A DNA stretch of 64,000 nucleotides from assembly GCF_964033635.1 (NCBI RefSeq), contig NZ_OZ035533.1:5737001-5801000 (forward strand). The letters are read 5' to 3'. Of the stretch, positions 33,234 through 42,225 are shown one piece after another. The DNA is from Chitinophaga sp. MM2321 (lineage in GTDB: Bacteria; Bacteroidota; Bacteroidia; Chitinophagales; Chitinophagaceae). The notes beneath the pieces were generated by a model. It worked only from the letters and a program-made list of their open reading frames with translations, had not been told where the DNA came from and did not search any database. The stretch's first letter is position 1. Every line of letters begins with the position of its first letter. A program made the position numbers and the translations under genes.

Positions 33234-35567
33234 CTACTTATTTACAATGCGCAACTTGGCGTAGTTAAGCATAATTTTCTTTTCACCGCCCCCTTTAGGA
33301 AACACCACAGTAGCGATCCGGTTATTAGGCGCGCCTTCCATGCCGGTAATGGTACCGAAGCCAAACTTCTGGTGTTCCACTTCCATGCCTGGTTCCATGC
33401 CTGCCGGATCATCCGGGGCAAAGCCAGGAGTAGGTACATGCGTGGTGGCCGCTGAAGTATGTCTGGGCGCCGGCTTTGGTGTAGTGCTTTGTGTTTGCTG
33501 TACCGGTGTTTTCTTCGGTATACGGTCAAACATATTGCCACCATTGCCCCAACCCGTTGTACTTCCACTGCCAAATGCATTGCGCACGCTGCCGCCACCG
33601 GCGTAACTGCGGTCAATGAATTTCTCCGGCATCTCTTCCAGGAAACGGCTCGGCTCATTCTGCACCAGGTTACCAAAACGATAACGGCTGTTGGCATGTG
33701 TAAGCCACAGGCGCGATTTAGCGCGGGTAATGGCTACATAGAACAGGCGTCTTTCTTCTTCCAGTTCTTCCCGGGTGTTGATAGACATACCACTGGGAAA
33801 AAGTGTTTCTTCCAGTCCCACCGTAAATACCACCGGGAATTCCAGCCCTTTGGCAGCGTGGATAGTCATGAGTTTCACCACATCACTATCTTCATTATTA
33901 CCCTGGTCGGCATCTGTCAACAAAGTGATCTGTTGCAGATAAGAGCCCATGCTTTTATCCAGCAGTTCTCCTTCTTCGTCAGGTGTTTCTGTAAATTCTT
34001 TTATGGAGTTGAGGAGTTCCTGCACGTTCTCGTAACGGGCAAGCCCCTCGGTAGTTTTATCATTAAAGAGTTCCTTCACAAGGTTAGTGGATTTACCCAC
34101 CATCACCGCCACATCGTAAGCGTTATGTTTTGTCAGCAAAGCCTGGAAGCTCTTGATCATCGTAACAAATCCATAGATCGCTTCGAGGGTACCACCTTTA
34201 AAGCCAAACTCCTGCGCTCTTTCCAGCACTTCCCACATGGTGATGTTGTGGTCATTACTCAGCACGATGGTTTTCTCAATAGTTGTTTTACCAATACCAC
34301 GTACGGGGTAATTGATCACTCTTTTCAGGCTTTCCTCATCGCGGGTATTCATGGTGATGCGGAGATAGCCAACAAAATCCTTGATTTCCTTACGCTGGTA
34401 AAAGGACAGCCCCCCGTAAATGCGGTATGGGATAGCTTTCCGGCGAAGACTTTCTTCAAACGAACGACTTTGCGCGTTGGTACGGTACAGGATAACGAAG
34501 TCACGGTTATCATAGTGATTACGCAACTTCTGTTCTGCGATGGTATCTGCTACAAACTTGCCTTCTTCGTTATCGGTCATGGTGCGCACCAGTTTAATGG
34601 TGTCGCCTTCCATATTATCTGTCCAGAGATTTTTTTCTATCTGCCCGGTATTGTGTGCAATTACTTCATTGGCTACGTTCAGAATAGATTTTGTGCTGCG
34701 ATAGTTTTGTTCCAGTTTCACCACCTTCACATCGTCATAGTCTTTTTCAAACTGGAGGATATTCTGGATGGTGGCACCGCGGAAGGAATAAATACTTTGG
34801 GCATCATCTCCCACCACACAGATGTTTTCATTCACAGCACCAAGCAGTTTGATGATCTCGTACTGTGCCGGATTGGTATCCTGGTACTCATCGATCATGA
34901 TATATTTAAACTTGTGCTGATATTTATGCAGTACCTCCGGAAAGCCTTTGAGCAGGATGTACATTTTAAACAGCAGGTCATCAAAATCCATGGCGCCGTT
35001 TTTAAAGCAGCGTTTGGCGTACATATCATAGATCTTTCCTATCAGCGGCCTGTTGGCGCGCATATCTTCCTGTTGTACGAGATGGTCATGCTGATACTCT
35101 TCCGGCCCCATCAGGCTGTTTTTGGCAGCAGAGATGCGATTGTATACGAAGTTGGGCTTATAGTGTTTATCATCGAGATTCAGCTCGTTAATAATCGTTT
35201 TAAGCACGCTCTTGGCGTCGTCGGTATCGTAAATGGTAAAATCGTTCGGATAACCCAGCTTATGCGCTTCTGCACGGAGCAGGCGGGCAAACACGGAGTG
35301 GAAAGTACCGATGTAAAGATTCCGGGCTTCACTGCCACCCAGGATCTTTTCCACACGTTCTTTCATTTCGCGTGCTGCTTTGTTGGTAAAGGTGAGCGAC
35401 AAAATATTAAACGCATCCACCCCATTTCCCATCAGATGTGCAATGCGGGTAGTAAGCACCTTGGTTTTTCCCGAACCGGCACCTGCAACAATCATCAAAG
35501 GGCCATTGATATGTAATACTGCTTCCCGTTGTTGTTCGTTAAGCTCGTCTAAGTAATTTGCCTTCAT
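33234..35567 (-). CDS. pcrA: UvrD/PcrA-type ATP-dependent DNA helicase
   Basis: Superfamily 1A 3'-5' DNA helicase of 777 residues from the ATG at 35567 (a GTG one codon upstream is also in frame). Motifs: LNEQQREAV (Q motif), MIVAGAGSGKTKVLTTRIA (Walker A), LTFTNKAAREMKER, YIMIDEYQDTNPAQ (Walker B), VVGDDAQSIYSFRGA, LEQNYRST, and KLMTIHAAKGLEFPVVF with FYVAITRAKSRLWL near the end. The C-terminal 130 residues are low-complexity and end in a Tudor-like segment (GMEVEHQKFGFGTITGMEG), as in PcrA proteins that bind RNA polymerase. It acts in repair and conflict resolution and is coupled to recX. Confidence 0.95.
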   Translation of the reverse strand: MKANYLDELNEQQREAVLHINGPLMIVAGAGSGKTKVLTTRIAHLMGNGVDAFNILSLTFTNKAAREMKERVEKILGGSEARNLYIGTFHSVFARLLRAEAHKLGYPNDFTIYDTDDAKSVLKTIINELNLDDKHYKPNFVYNRISAAKNSLMGPEEYQHDHLVQQEDMRANRPLIGKIYDMYAKRCFKNGAMDFDDLLFKMYILLKGFPEVLHKYQHKFKYIMIDEYQDTNPAQYEIIKLLGAVNENICVVGDDAQSIYSFRGATIQNILQFEKDYDDVKVVKLEQNYRSTKSILNVANEVIAHNTGQIEKNLWTDNMEGDTIKLVRTMTDNEEGKFVADTIAEQKLRNHYDNRDFVILYRTNAQSRSFEESLRRKAIPYRIYGGLSFYQRKEIKDFVGYLRITMNTRDEESLKRVINYPVRGIGKTTIEKTIVLSNDHNITMWEVLERAQEFGFKGGTLEAIYGFVTMIKSFQALLTKHNAYDVAVMVGKSTNLVKELFNDKTTEGLARYENVQELLNSIKEFTETPDEEGELLDKSMGSYLQQITLLTDADQGNNEDSDVVKLMTIHAAKGLEFPVVFTVGLEETLFPSGMSINTREELEEERRLFYVAITRAKSRLWLTHANSRYRFGNLVQNEPSRFLEEMPEKFIDRSYAGGGSVRNAFGSGSTTGWGNGGNMFDRIPKKTPVQQTQSTTPKPAPRHTSAATTHVPTPGFAPDDPAGMEPGMEVEHQKFGFGTITGMEGAPNNRIATVVFPKGGGEKKIMLNYAKLRIVNK

Positions 35568-35637
35568 CACGACTTTTTTGTAGGATGTAAAAGTATGAAA
35601 TTACGCATTATGGAACGGAGGAAAGATATATGTGGAG

Positions 35638-35733
35638 AATTACGTACTACGTATAACGAAGTTGTGGGAAGATATACGCGAAAATCAATCGCTATATATC
35701 TTCCCACAACTTTGTAATATGTTATATGTAATT
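35638..35733. repeat. Long imperfect inverted repeat between pcrA and the desaturase gene
   Basis: Arms 35638-35680 and 35690-35733 pair with a perfect 16-bp core (GTTGTGGGAAGATATA) and looser outer parts made of ATTACGTA-like units. It ends 5 nt before the desaturase stop at 35738. It may terminate the desaturase transcript. Confidence 0.8.
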
Positions 35734-35737
35734 TCTT

Positions 35738-36808
35738 TTAAGGTTTGGCTCCCAATGCCTTCATGAAGCGGAAATGCGACACTACAGCGCCCTGCATGGT
35801 AGGGATACAATGATAAGCCAGTTCATGTTCCGCACATTTCGCAGCTACAATTTTACTGATAGCAGGATAATGAACATGACTGATACGTGGAAAGAGGTGA
35901 TGTTCTACCTGGTAATTCAGGCCACCTACAAACCAGGAGATAATTTTATTTTTAGGTGCAAAATTAGCGGTTGTTTTTATCTGGTGAATCGCCCATTCGT
36001 TTTCGATTACTTTGGCATCTGCACCTACTACTTCAAATTCAGTTTCTTCCACTACGTGTGCCAGCTGGAAAACGATGGCCAATGTAAAGCCCATCACCAG
36101 GTGCATAGTAGCAAAACCGATTGCCCATGCTTTCCATCCCACCAGTGCTACCGGTAAAGCGATATAAAACACGAGATAAAGGGCTTTGCTGCCCCAGAAG
36201 ATAACGTGATCGTTCCATTTCATGGGTTGCAGCGGGGTGGTATACACCTTACGGCTCAGGTATTTTACAAAATCCATGATAAAAACCCAGGCAAAGGAAG
36301 AGATGGCGTACACCAATACCACGTATACGTGCTGGATACGGTGCATCGGTACCCATTTCTGGGTGCTGCACTGACGCATCAGCGGGCTTTTGGCAATATC
36401 ATCATCCAGGCCGTCTACATTGGTGTAAGTATGATGGATAACATTATGTTTCTGTTTCCAGATAAAGGCATTGCCGCCCAGCGCATTCAGCGTGAGTCCC
36501 AGGGTTTCATTTACTTTACTGTTGGTAGAGTAACTGCCGTGGCAGGCGTCATGCATAACATTAAAGCCAATGCTGGCCAAAACGAAGCCCAGTACCGCGC
36601 AAAGCGTGATGGCTAATGCTGCAGGCATCGATATAAATAATAAGGCAAAATATAAAAGTGCAGCTACAGGAATAAGAATAGCAGTTTTCAGATATAGTTT
36701 CCAGTTACCCGTTTTTTTAATGTTGTTTGATGTAAAATATTCTTCCACAGCCGATTTCAGCGCAGGAAAGAATAGGGCATTCTTGTTGTTGAATGATACT
36801 TTAGGCAT
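35738..36808 (-). CDS. Fatty acid / acyl-CoA desaturase
   Basis: Membrane di-iron desaturase of 356 residues. The three histidine boxes are present: NVMHDACHGSY (residues 86-90), KQKHNVIHHTYTNVDG (121-126) and YQVEHHLFPRISHVHYP near residue 305. QVEHH is the form found in linoleoyl-CoA and front-end desaturases. Hydrophobic helices lie around residues 40-85 and 180-240. No cytochrome b5 domain is fused, so an external electron donor is needed. It probably adjusts membrane fluidity. The upstream 300 nt include a branched hairpin near 37006-37062. Confidence 0.93.
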   Translation of the reverse strand: MPKVSFNNKNALFFPALKSAVEEYFTSNNIKKTGNWKLYLKTAILIPVAALLYFALLFISMPAALAITLCAVLGFVLASIGFNVMHDACHGSYSTNSKVNETLGLTLNALGGNAFIWKQKHNVIHHTYTNVDGLDDDIAKSPLMRQCSTQKWVPMHRIQHVYVVLVYAISSFAWVFIMDFVKYLSRKVYTTPLQPMKWNDHVIFWGSKALYLVFYIALPVALVGWKAWAIGFATMHLVMGFTLAIVFQLAHVVEETEFEVVGADAKVIENEWAIHQIKTTANFAPKNKIISWFVGGLNYQVEHHLFPRISHVHYPAISKIVAAKCAEHELAYHCIPTMQGAVVSHFRFMKALGAKP

Positions 36809-37005
36809 ATTTTCTTGTTAAAGCCGGCAGTCAGACTAGTTGTAGGATTCCGGAAAGATTAAAAGCTCAGTGTTGATAGATCTCCTCTAAATAACGCTTT
36901 TTAAAGCCTAAAAGTACGATTTGTTGGCCGGTAATAAGCAGAATTAACAAAGAATTATGGAATAATGGCAGAGAAAAAGCAGGTAGTCAGTTCGGTTGGA
37001 GGAAT

Positions 37006-37062
37006 AACCAAAGCCCGCAAACGCGGGTAAGCCGTATATCTGCTCATTTACAGGCTTTGGTT
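37006..37062 (-). other. Branched hairpin downstream of the sigma factor gene
   Basis: AACCAAAGCC (37006-37015) and GGCTTTGGTT (37053-37062) form a 10-bp outer stem, with an inner CCCGC/GCGGG hairpin (37014-37027). A GGCTT-like segment between (37028-37033, minus strand) could pair with AAGCC instead, giving two alternative folds. The region could end the sigma factor transcript or lead into the desaturase gene. Confidence 0.45.
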
Positions 37063-37105
37063 TAATAAAATACAAATGTCATTTCAGCCATGACAAATAA
37101 TCAAT

Positions 37106-37606
37106 TCAGTGTCTGGTAATCCTTGTTTTTAACATTTTGCGTGCAAAGTGAATACGGCTTTTTACGGTGCCGAGCGGTTCATGCAGGATAGTAGCAATTT
37201 CATAATACTTATACCCTTCAAAGTACAAGAGGAAGGGTTGTTTGAAAATTACGGGCAGACTATATACAGCCATCTGTACATCTTTCACACGAAGGTCTGA
37301 TTCCGCAAAATTGCCAATGGCAGAAGGTTGGTGACTCAGCAGGTAATCTCCTACGGCATTGTCCAGCAATTTGTACTGGCGGTTGCCGCGTCGGTAGTTA
37401 TTAATGAAAATGTTCCGCATGATCGTATACAGCCAGGCCCGGATGTTAGTTCCAGCCAGGTATTTATCACGATTAGACAAAGCCCTGAACAGCGTCTCCT
37501 GGTACAGGTCTTTGGCTGATTCAGCGTCTTTTGTCAGCGTAACGGCGTAAGGCCGGAGGAAATCAGCGTTTCCTAGTAACAGGTTGTTGAATTCGGTGGA
37601 TGACAT
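37106..37606 (-). CDS. ECF-type RNA polymerase sigma factor
   Basis: Sigma-70 family factor of the extracytoplasmic-function group, 166 residues. I chose the ATG at 37606 (MSSTEFNNLLLGNADFLRPY); the frame is open 46 codons further upstream, but that sequence is unlike the family. Region 2: AVTLTKDAESAKDLYQETLF and IRAWLYTIMRNIFINNYRR. Region 4: VYSLPVIFKQPFLLYFEGYK, then YYEIATILHEPLGTVKSRIH with the helix-turn-helix. No anti-sigma gene is adjacent: the next gene downstream is a desaturase and upstream is about 1 kb without genes. Target genes are unknown. Confidence 0.9.
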   Translation of the reverse strand: MSSTEFNNLLLGNADFLRPYAVTLTKDAESAKDLYQETLFRALSNRDKYLAGTNIRAWLYTIMRNIFINNYRRGNRQYKLLDNAVGDYLLSHQPSAIGNFAESDLRVKDVQMAVYSLPVIFKQPFLLYFEGYKYYEIATILHEPLGTVKSRIHFARKMLKTRITRH

Positions 37607-38609
37607 AATGGTTAACTTTAAATGTTCAGAATTGGCTACAATATGTAACCTTCCGGAGATCGGGAGAAAGAATGCAGGTTGCTGGTAAATGACCGGTGTT
37701 GCAGCCGGCACCTGGAAAGTCAGTAATTGGGGTGGAATCAACACCTCAAAGATGACTTGATGAGACGCCCTAATCAGGAGCTTTAGGTAGCATCGTATGC
37801 GCGTTTTAGTTAGTTAGAAGATAAAATTGCATATGGGGGACATTAAAACAACTCAGTAATACCGGCCATTGAAGCCTGAAAACTATCTGTCAAAAAAATA
37901 TTGCTCCTGTTACGAAAGGCTGCATAAAGTGAGGATGTCTGATATAATACCTAAGGCTGTCAGCGGGGAATGAAGCCAATAACACATTTCAACAAAATAA
38001 ACCGACGATGATAGGCACTATGAAAGTTATGCACGCTTGCTCGTTTATAATACGCTAAATGATATGATATGGTAAAGATCCATCAACCTGGTATTTCCGT
38101 TCCATTATTAATTATTACTGAACAACCAGTCAGGTAAAACGCCCAGGGCTATACGTCAGGTGGTACCGTCACAACATCGCACAACCTGTTTTACAGACAC
38201 ATGCACCAAAAGAGGGAAACAATTCATCAATAAAGAGGTGGCAGGTGTTTTCATAATGGTAATTTTATAAGGTTACCAATAGCGGGACCCAGATTAGATT
38301 TACACTGAATTATCGCGCTTACTCACCGCTGATACTAATAATCGAACAACCAGGTTAGTTAAATTAGATAAAAAAATTAAAAGGTGGACAGACTCCCGAA
38401 AAAATAATCAACTGATAACACATAACAAATAGCCTAACATTCACAACTCTGACAAAGGATATTTGCCATAGTAACTAAGACTAAGACTCTATACACAATT
38501 TATTAAATTTTGTTAAAAAAAACAAAACCTTTTTGGGGGGCCGTTTTGAAGATATATAAATAATATTAATGCATATAACGGCAACGGCAACACGAAATAA
38601 AGAAATGAA
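37607..38609. other. Gene-free stretch of about 1 kb
   Basis: I see no credible coding sequence, RNA gene or TAnnTTTG-plus-TTTG promoter here. There are only short open frames (longest about 30 codons) without family resemblance. A small inverted repeat TTTTGTT-AAAAAA-AACAAAA (near 38508-38527) followed by a G run is the only clear structure. The base composition is more AT-rich than in flanking genes. Confidence 0.6.
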
Positions 38610-40118
38610 TTATTTTTCGTGTGTATCCACAACCAGTTTATCTTCCCGGTTAGCAATATCCCACGCCGTATAAAACACTAAACGCGCCCTCCTCGCAAGC
38701 AGATGATAATCGATCTTTTCAACCGTATCAGTAGGCTGATGATAATCGGCATGCGTTCCATTGAAATAAAAAATAACAGGGATGCCATGCCGCGCAAACA
38801 TATAGTGGTCGGACCTGTAATAGAATTGTTCCGGATCATTGGGGTCATTATATTTATAGTCCAGTTGCAGTTTGGTATAAGCATTGTTTGCCCTTTCATT
38901 AATAGGACGCAACGCTGAACTGAGTTTATTATCGCCGATAATATAAACGTAATTGCTGTCATGTTGATGCGCAGGATCAATACGTCCTATCATATCAATA
39001 TTCAGATCTACCACCGTATTACTTAGCGGATAAACAGGATGATCGGTGTAATAGGCAGACCCCAGCAAGCCCTTTTCTTCGCCCGATACCGTCATAAACA
39101 CGATGCTCCTCCGTGGGCCATGACCGGCCGCACGGGCACGGGCAAAAGCATTGGCAATTTCAATCACCGCGGTACACCCTGAGCCATCATCATCTGCCCC
39201 ATAATAAATCTGTCCGTCAGACATACCCAGGTGATCGTAATGCGCCGTAATAAAAACCACTTCGTCTTTTTTATCGGTGCCTTCCAGATACCCCAGCACA
39301 TTAGACGGCAACAGGGTTGTTTCCTTTTTTTCAAAGATAATGTGCACCGGTTTGCTGATAACCGCCGGCTTGTTACTATTGCTGCTACCCCCTGTTATGG
39401 CCGCAGCGGCCGCACGGGTCAGATAATATACATTCAGGTGGCTGGCCGTATCTTTTCTTGTGTACAGCCCTGTATTACGGATCTGCTGCTGATCAGTTGC
39501 CTTAAGCCCGGAAAAACCGCTGACAACAAATACCGCCTGTGCACCCTGTTCCTTCGCTACTTTAATCCTTGTATTAAGGTTTCCTTTTTCCGCAGAAAAT
39601 CCCGGTGCTATTCCTTCTTTCATCATCACCACCTTATCCTTCACATCCAGGCCCGCATAATCATTCTGCATCTCTGATATCATGCCATAGTTCACAAATA
39701 TGATTGCCGTAGAGGTGACATCAGTATGGACGCTTATTTTGACATCTGCATAATAATCTTCCCCAAAATTATAGGTACTGTCTCCGGCTGTAATACTGCT
39801 GTGCAGCAAGCTATCTGTATACATCGGATAATGCTGCTCCCAGTCCCCCTTATTACCTGGTTGCAACCCGGCGGCCCTGAACTGGCTGATAATATACGCA
39901 GCCGCCCTTTCCTGGCCACGGGTGGCCGTTTCCCGGCCTTCCATGTCGGCGCCGGCAATGATATGCAACTGTTTTTTCGCTACTGCCGGCGTGATGCCTT
40001 CACCATACCGGGCTGCTACCCCCTGATCGGAAACCTGCGCACTTTTCTGCGGGGTTACCTGCGCATGAACAGTAAACAGTAAGAGAGTGCAGGCAATCGT
40101 TATCGGGACTCTCATCAT
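38610..40118 (-). CDS. M28 family metallopeptidase (aminopeptidase-like)
   Basis: Secreted di-zinc peptidase of 502 residues, smaller than the M28 protein at 20776-22980. It has a signal peptide (MMRVPITIACTLLLFTVHAQ) and a PA-like insert (about residues 150-260). The catalytic motifs are ITAHYDHLGMSDGQIYYGAD, DDDGSGCTAVIEIA, TVSGEEKGLLGSAYY with the catalytic Glu, NIDMIGRID, and GTHADYHQPTDTVEKIDY with the last His. It probably acts as an aminopeptidase in the periplasm or outside the cell. A terminator hairpin (40150-40182) separates it from rpiB upstream. Confidence 0.92.
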   Translation of the reverse strand: MMRVPITIACTLLLFTVHAQVTPQKSAQVSDQGVAARYGEGITPAVAKKQLHIIAGADMEGRETATRGQERAAAYIISQFRAAGLQPGNKGDWEQHYPMYTDSLLHSSITAGDSTYNFGEDYYADVKISVHTDVTSTAIIFVNYGMISEMQNDYAGLDVKDKVVMMKEGIAPGFSAEKGNLNTRIKVAKEQGAQAVFVVSGFSGLKATDQQQIRNTGLYTRKDTASHLNVYYLTRAAAAAITGGSSNSNKPAVISKPVHIIFEKKETTLLPSNVLGYLEGTDKKDEVVFITAHYDHLGMSDGQIYYGADDDGSGCTAVIEIANAFARARAAGHGPRRSIVFMTVSGEEKGLLGSAYYTDHPVYPLSNTVVDLNIDMIGRIDPAHQHDSNYVYIIGDNKLSSALRPINERANNAYTKLQLDYKYNDPNDPEQFYYRSDHYMFARHGIPVIFYFNGTHADYHQPTDTVEKIDYHLLARRARLVFYTAWDIANREDKLVVDTHEK

Positions 40119-40149
40119 AGTGCAGTTTTTAGGTGACGGGGTAAAAAAT

Positions 40150-40182
40150 AAAAAGAGCCGGAGGATAATCCCGGCTCTTTAA
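40150..40182 (-). terminator. Intrinsic terminator after rpiB
   Basis: AAAGAGCCGG and CCGGCTCTTT (40152-40161, 40171-40180) form a 10-bp stem; on the minus strand it is followed by TTATTTTTT. It ends leftward transcription from tatC-rpiB before the M28 gene. Confidence 0.85.
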
Positions 40183-40237
40183 TATTACAAAAAAACGTGT
40201 ATTCGTTACAGTAAAAATGTTATGTGGTAAATGACTG

Positions 40238-40705
40238 CTACAGGCAGGCCATTTTACTTACGCGGTTTTGATGGCGACCACCTTCAAACGGTGTGCTGGT
40301 AAACACATCTACCATCTGGTTAGCCACTGCAACATCTACAAAACGAGCCGGTATACAAAGTACATTGGCATTATTATGAGAGCGTGCCAGTCTTGCCAGT
40401 TCTTCCCCCCAGCAGATAGCTGCGCGTATTCCCTGGTGTTTATTGGCAGTAATAGCTACCCCGTTGGCACTGCCGCAGATCAATACACCAAACCCGGCCT
40501 GCTCTCTTTCTACCGCTGTAGCTACAGGATGCGCATAATCAGGATAATCTACAGAATCTTTGGAATGCGTGCCATAATCCTTCACCGTAAACCCTTTTGC
40601 TTCCAGGTAAGAAATCACTTCTTCCTTAAAATCAAATCCCGCATGATCAGACCCGATTGCCACAGGAAGTGAAGTATCAAACAAATTATGTGTATTGTGT
40701 TGCAT
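40238..40705 (-). CDS. rpiB: Ribose 5-phosphate isomerase B
   Basis: Interconverts ribose-5-phosphate and ribulose-5-phosphate in the pentose phosphate pathway; 155 residues. Motifs: VAIGSDHAGFDFKEEVISYL, DYGTHSKDSVDYPDYAHPVA, LICGSANGVAITANKHQGIR with the catalytic Cys, and CWGEELARLARSHNNANVLC with the conserved His/Asn. The SANG loop (in place of TGVG or TGIG of enterobacterial RpiB) is a variant I associate with Bacteroidota. It follows tatC by 34 nt. Confidence 0.94.
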   Translation of the reverse strand: MQHNTHNLFDTSLPVAIGSDHAGFDFKEEVISYLEAKGFTVKDYGTHSKDSVDYPDYAHPVATAVEREQAGFGVLICGSANGVAITANKHQGIRAAICWGEELARLARSHNNANVLCIPARFVDVAVANQMVDVFTSTPFEGGRHQNRVSKMACL

Positions 40706-40739
40706 AATTATTACTGTTTACGATTAGAAATACCAGCCA

Positions 40740-41597
40740 TTAAGACCATTCTTCCACATCCTTTTTAGCTTTCTTTTCCTCGCGGTCACGCAGTGCTTTC
40801 TTGGATATAAAGATACTGATTTCATACAGACTATACAGCGGGATAAATACGATCAACTGATCTACCAGGTCAGGTGGTGTGATGATGGCTGCAAGGATCA
40901 GGATCACTACAACTGCATGGCGCCTGTAAGAGCGCAGGAATTGTGGCGTCAGGATGCCCAGTTTGGTGAGAAAGAATACAAGGATAGGCAATTCAAACAA
41001 TATGCCCATACCCAGTACAATCTGCGTCATCAGATCAAAGTAATCATCTATAAAAAACTGATTGATGGCTTTATCCGTAACAGTATAAGATGCCAGGAAG
41101 TTAATGGTGAAAGGGGCCATAAGGAAGTAGGCGAAACCAATACCCAGGAAGAACTGAAAAGATACCCAGAAGATAACTCCTCTTGCGCCTTTGAGCTCTT
41201 TTTCCTTCAATGCCGGTTTTACAAACCGCCAGAATTCCCAGAAAATATAAGGAAAGGCACATACGAAGCCGAGCATGAAGGATAGCTTAAATTGCAACAT
41301 GATCTGCCCCACCATCTTGAAGTTCTGAAATTGCACCTTTACAGGCGTAATACAGAGGCTATCGCCCATCCCTACCCAGTGACTTATTTTGCACAAGGCT
41401 ATATAAGAAGGAAAGTTGGCATTTGTTGGCCCGAAAATGACATTATCCAGTATCTCCTTGGTATATACAAATCCGAATATACTGAATGCTACAAGGGCCA
41501 GTGCCGATCTCACCAGGTGCCAGCGGAGATCTTCGAGGTGATCAAAAAAAGACATCTCAGCCTTTTCGTCATTATTTGAGAAAAATTTCTTTAGCAT
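40740..41597 (-). CDS. tatC: Twin-arginine translocase subunit TatC
   Basis: Six-helix inner-membrane receptor for folded twin-arginine substrates, 285 residues. The family start is MSFFDHLEDLRWHLVRSALA, with the conserved E/DLRxR-like motif, followed by FVCAFPYIFWEFWRFVKPAL (with the conserved FPxxxxxxxxF.PGL region), NFLASYTVTDKAINQF, and ILAAIITPPDLVDQLIVFIP (the TPPD motif). A 40-residue insert around VGMGDSLCITPVKVQ in the first periplasmic loop is common in Bacteroidota. No tatA or tatB gene is adjacent. It precedes rpiB on the same strand. Confidence 0.95.
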   Translation of the reverse strand: MLKKFFSNNDEKAEMSFFDHLEDLRWHLVRSALALVAFSIFGFVYTKEILDNVIFGPTNANFPSYIALCKISHWVGMGDSLCITPVKVQFQNFKMVGQIMLQFKLSFMLGFVCAFPYIFWEFWRFVKPALKEKELKGARGVIFWVSFQFFLGIGFAYFLMAPFTINFLASYTVTDKAINQFFIDDYFDLMTQIVLGMGILFELPILVFFLTKLGILTPQFLRSYRRHAVVVILILAAIITPPDLVDQLIVFIPLYSLYEISIFISKKALRDREEKKAKKDVEEWS

Positions 41598-42225
41598 GTT
41601 TTTATACGGTCGAGCGATGTTGAATACTATTTATTATTCAGGATCACAAATATAGCGGTTGAATACAACAAATTACAGCGTGATACTGATAAAGTCGTGT
41701 GTTTTTAATTGACTTTTAACAATACACAACTATCAGTTCGTGTTTAAAGAACATTTACCAGGTAATAAAAAGAAAGGAATGTGAAAGAGAAAGAAATAAT
41801 ACCGGTGGAATGAGGTAAAAAAAAGAGCCAGCCCGAGAAGAATCAAGAGCCGGCCTTTCATCCATTGTTTGTTAACCCCAAAAAAGTTGAATTCGAGAAT
41901 GTCTTTGGCTCCCAGTTCAGTCTACTTACCTAATTGATGGCAAGCGTTCAGAATAAGTAAGAATCACTGGATGCTTTAATTTTATAGTACAAAAATAACA
42001 AGAATTATTCTATTATCAATGTTGGAACACTTTTTTTACACGCTTTTAACAAAAATCAAATCATTGTGTTACATCATCCACAGCAAATGTATACAATCCG
42101 TATTAAATTCCTAGTACTTTTTTCAAAAACGTTTGAGCTATGATGTTATTGTGTCGTTAACAATAACATTATAAAAAAATATATATCATATAAATATCCT
42201 ATTGTTTCATTTGAAACTAAGTAAA
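41598..42225. other. Intergenic region between tatC and the CorC-like gene
   Basis: This 628-nt gap has no coding sequence I can support. Besides the candidate small RNA it holds a perfect inverted repeat ATGTTATTGT/ACAATAACAT (42143-42169), leftward TAnnTTTG-like elements TACATTTG (42091-42084) and TATATTTG (41654-41647, about 50 nt before tatC), and an inverted pair around ACTGATA/TATCAGT (41681-41735). The CorC-like transcript may end at the 42143-42169 hairpin. Confidence 0.55.
41817..41984 (-). ncRNA. Candidate structured small RNA downstream of the CorC-like gene
   Basis: On the minus strand a TATTTTTG element (41997-41990) is followed by about 165 nt that start and end in complementary segments (CATCCA at 41973-41968, TGGATG at 41864-41859). 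After this closing helix comes a terminator hairpin, GGCCGGC with GCTGGCT, and a run of eight T (41824-41817). No ORF fits. The end-pairing plus a terminator, in a gap of 628 nt between tatC and the CorC-like gene, suggests an independent RNA. A 6S-like function is possible but not shown. Confidence 0.5.

Noticed and set aside
33459..35516. Open frame of 685 codons on the plus strand opposite pcrA
   Set aside because: It is fully antisense to a helicase gene with all its motifs, has no recognisable domain or signal, and matches the frame expected to stay open by codon bias. A shadow frame, not a gene.
38008..38058. Short frame MIGTMKVMHACSFIIR in the 1-kb gap
   Set aside because: Sixteen codons, no upstream promoter or ribosome site, no known peptide family; too weak to call.
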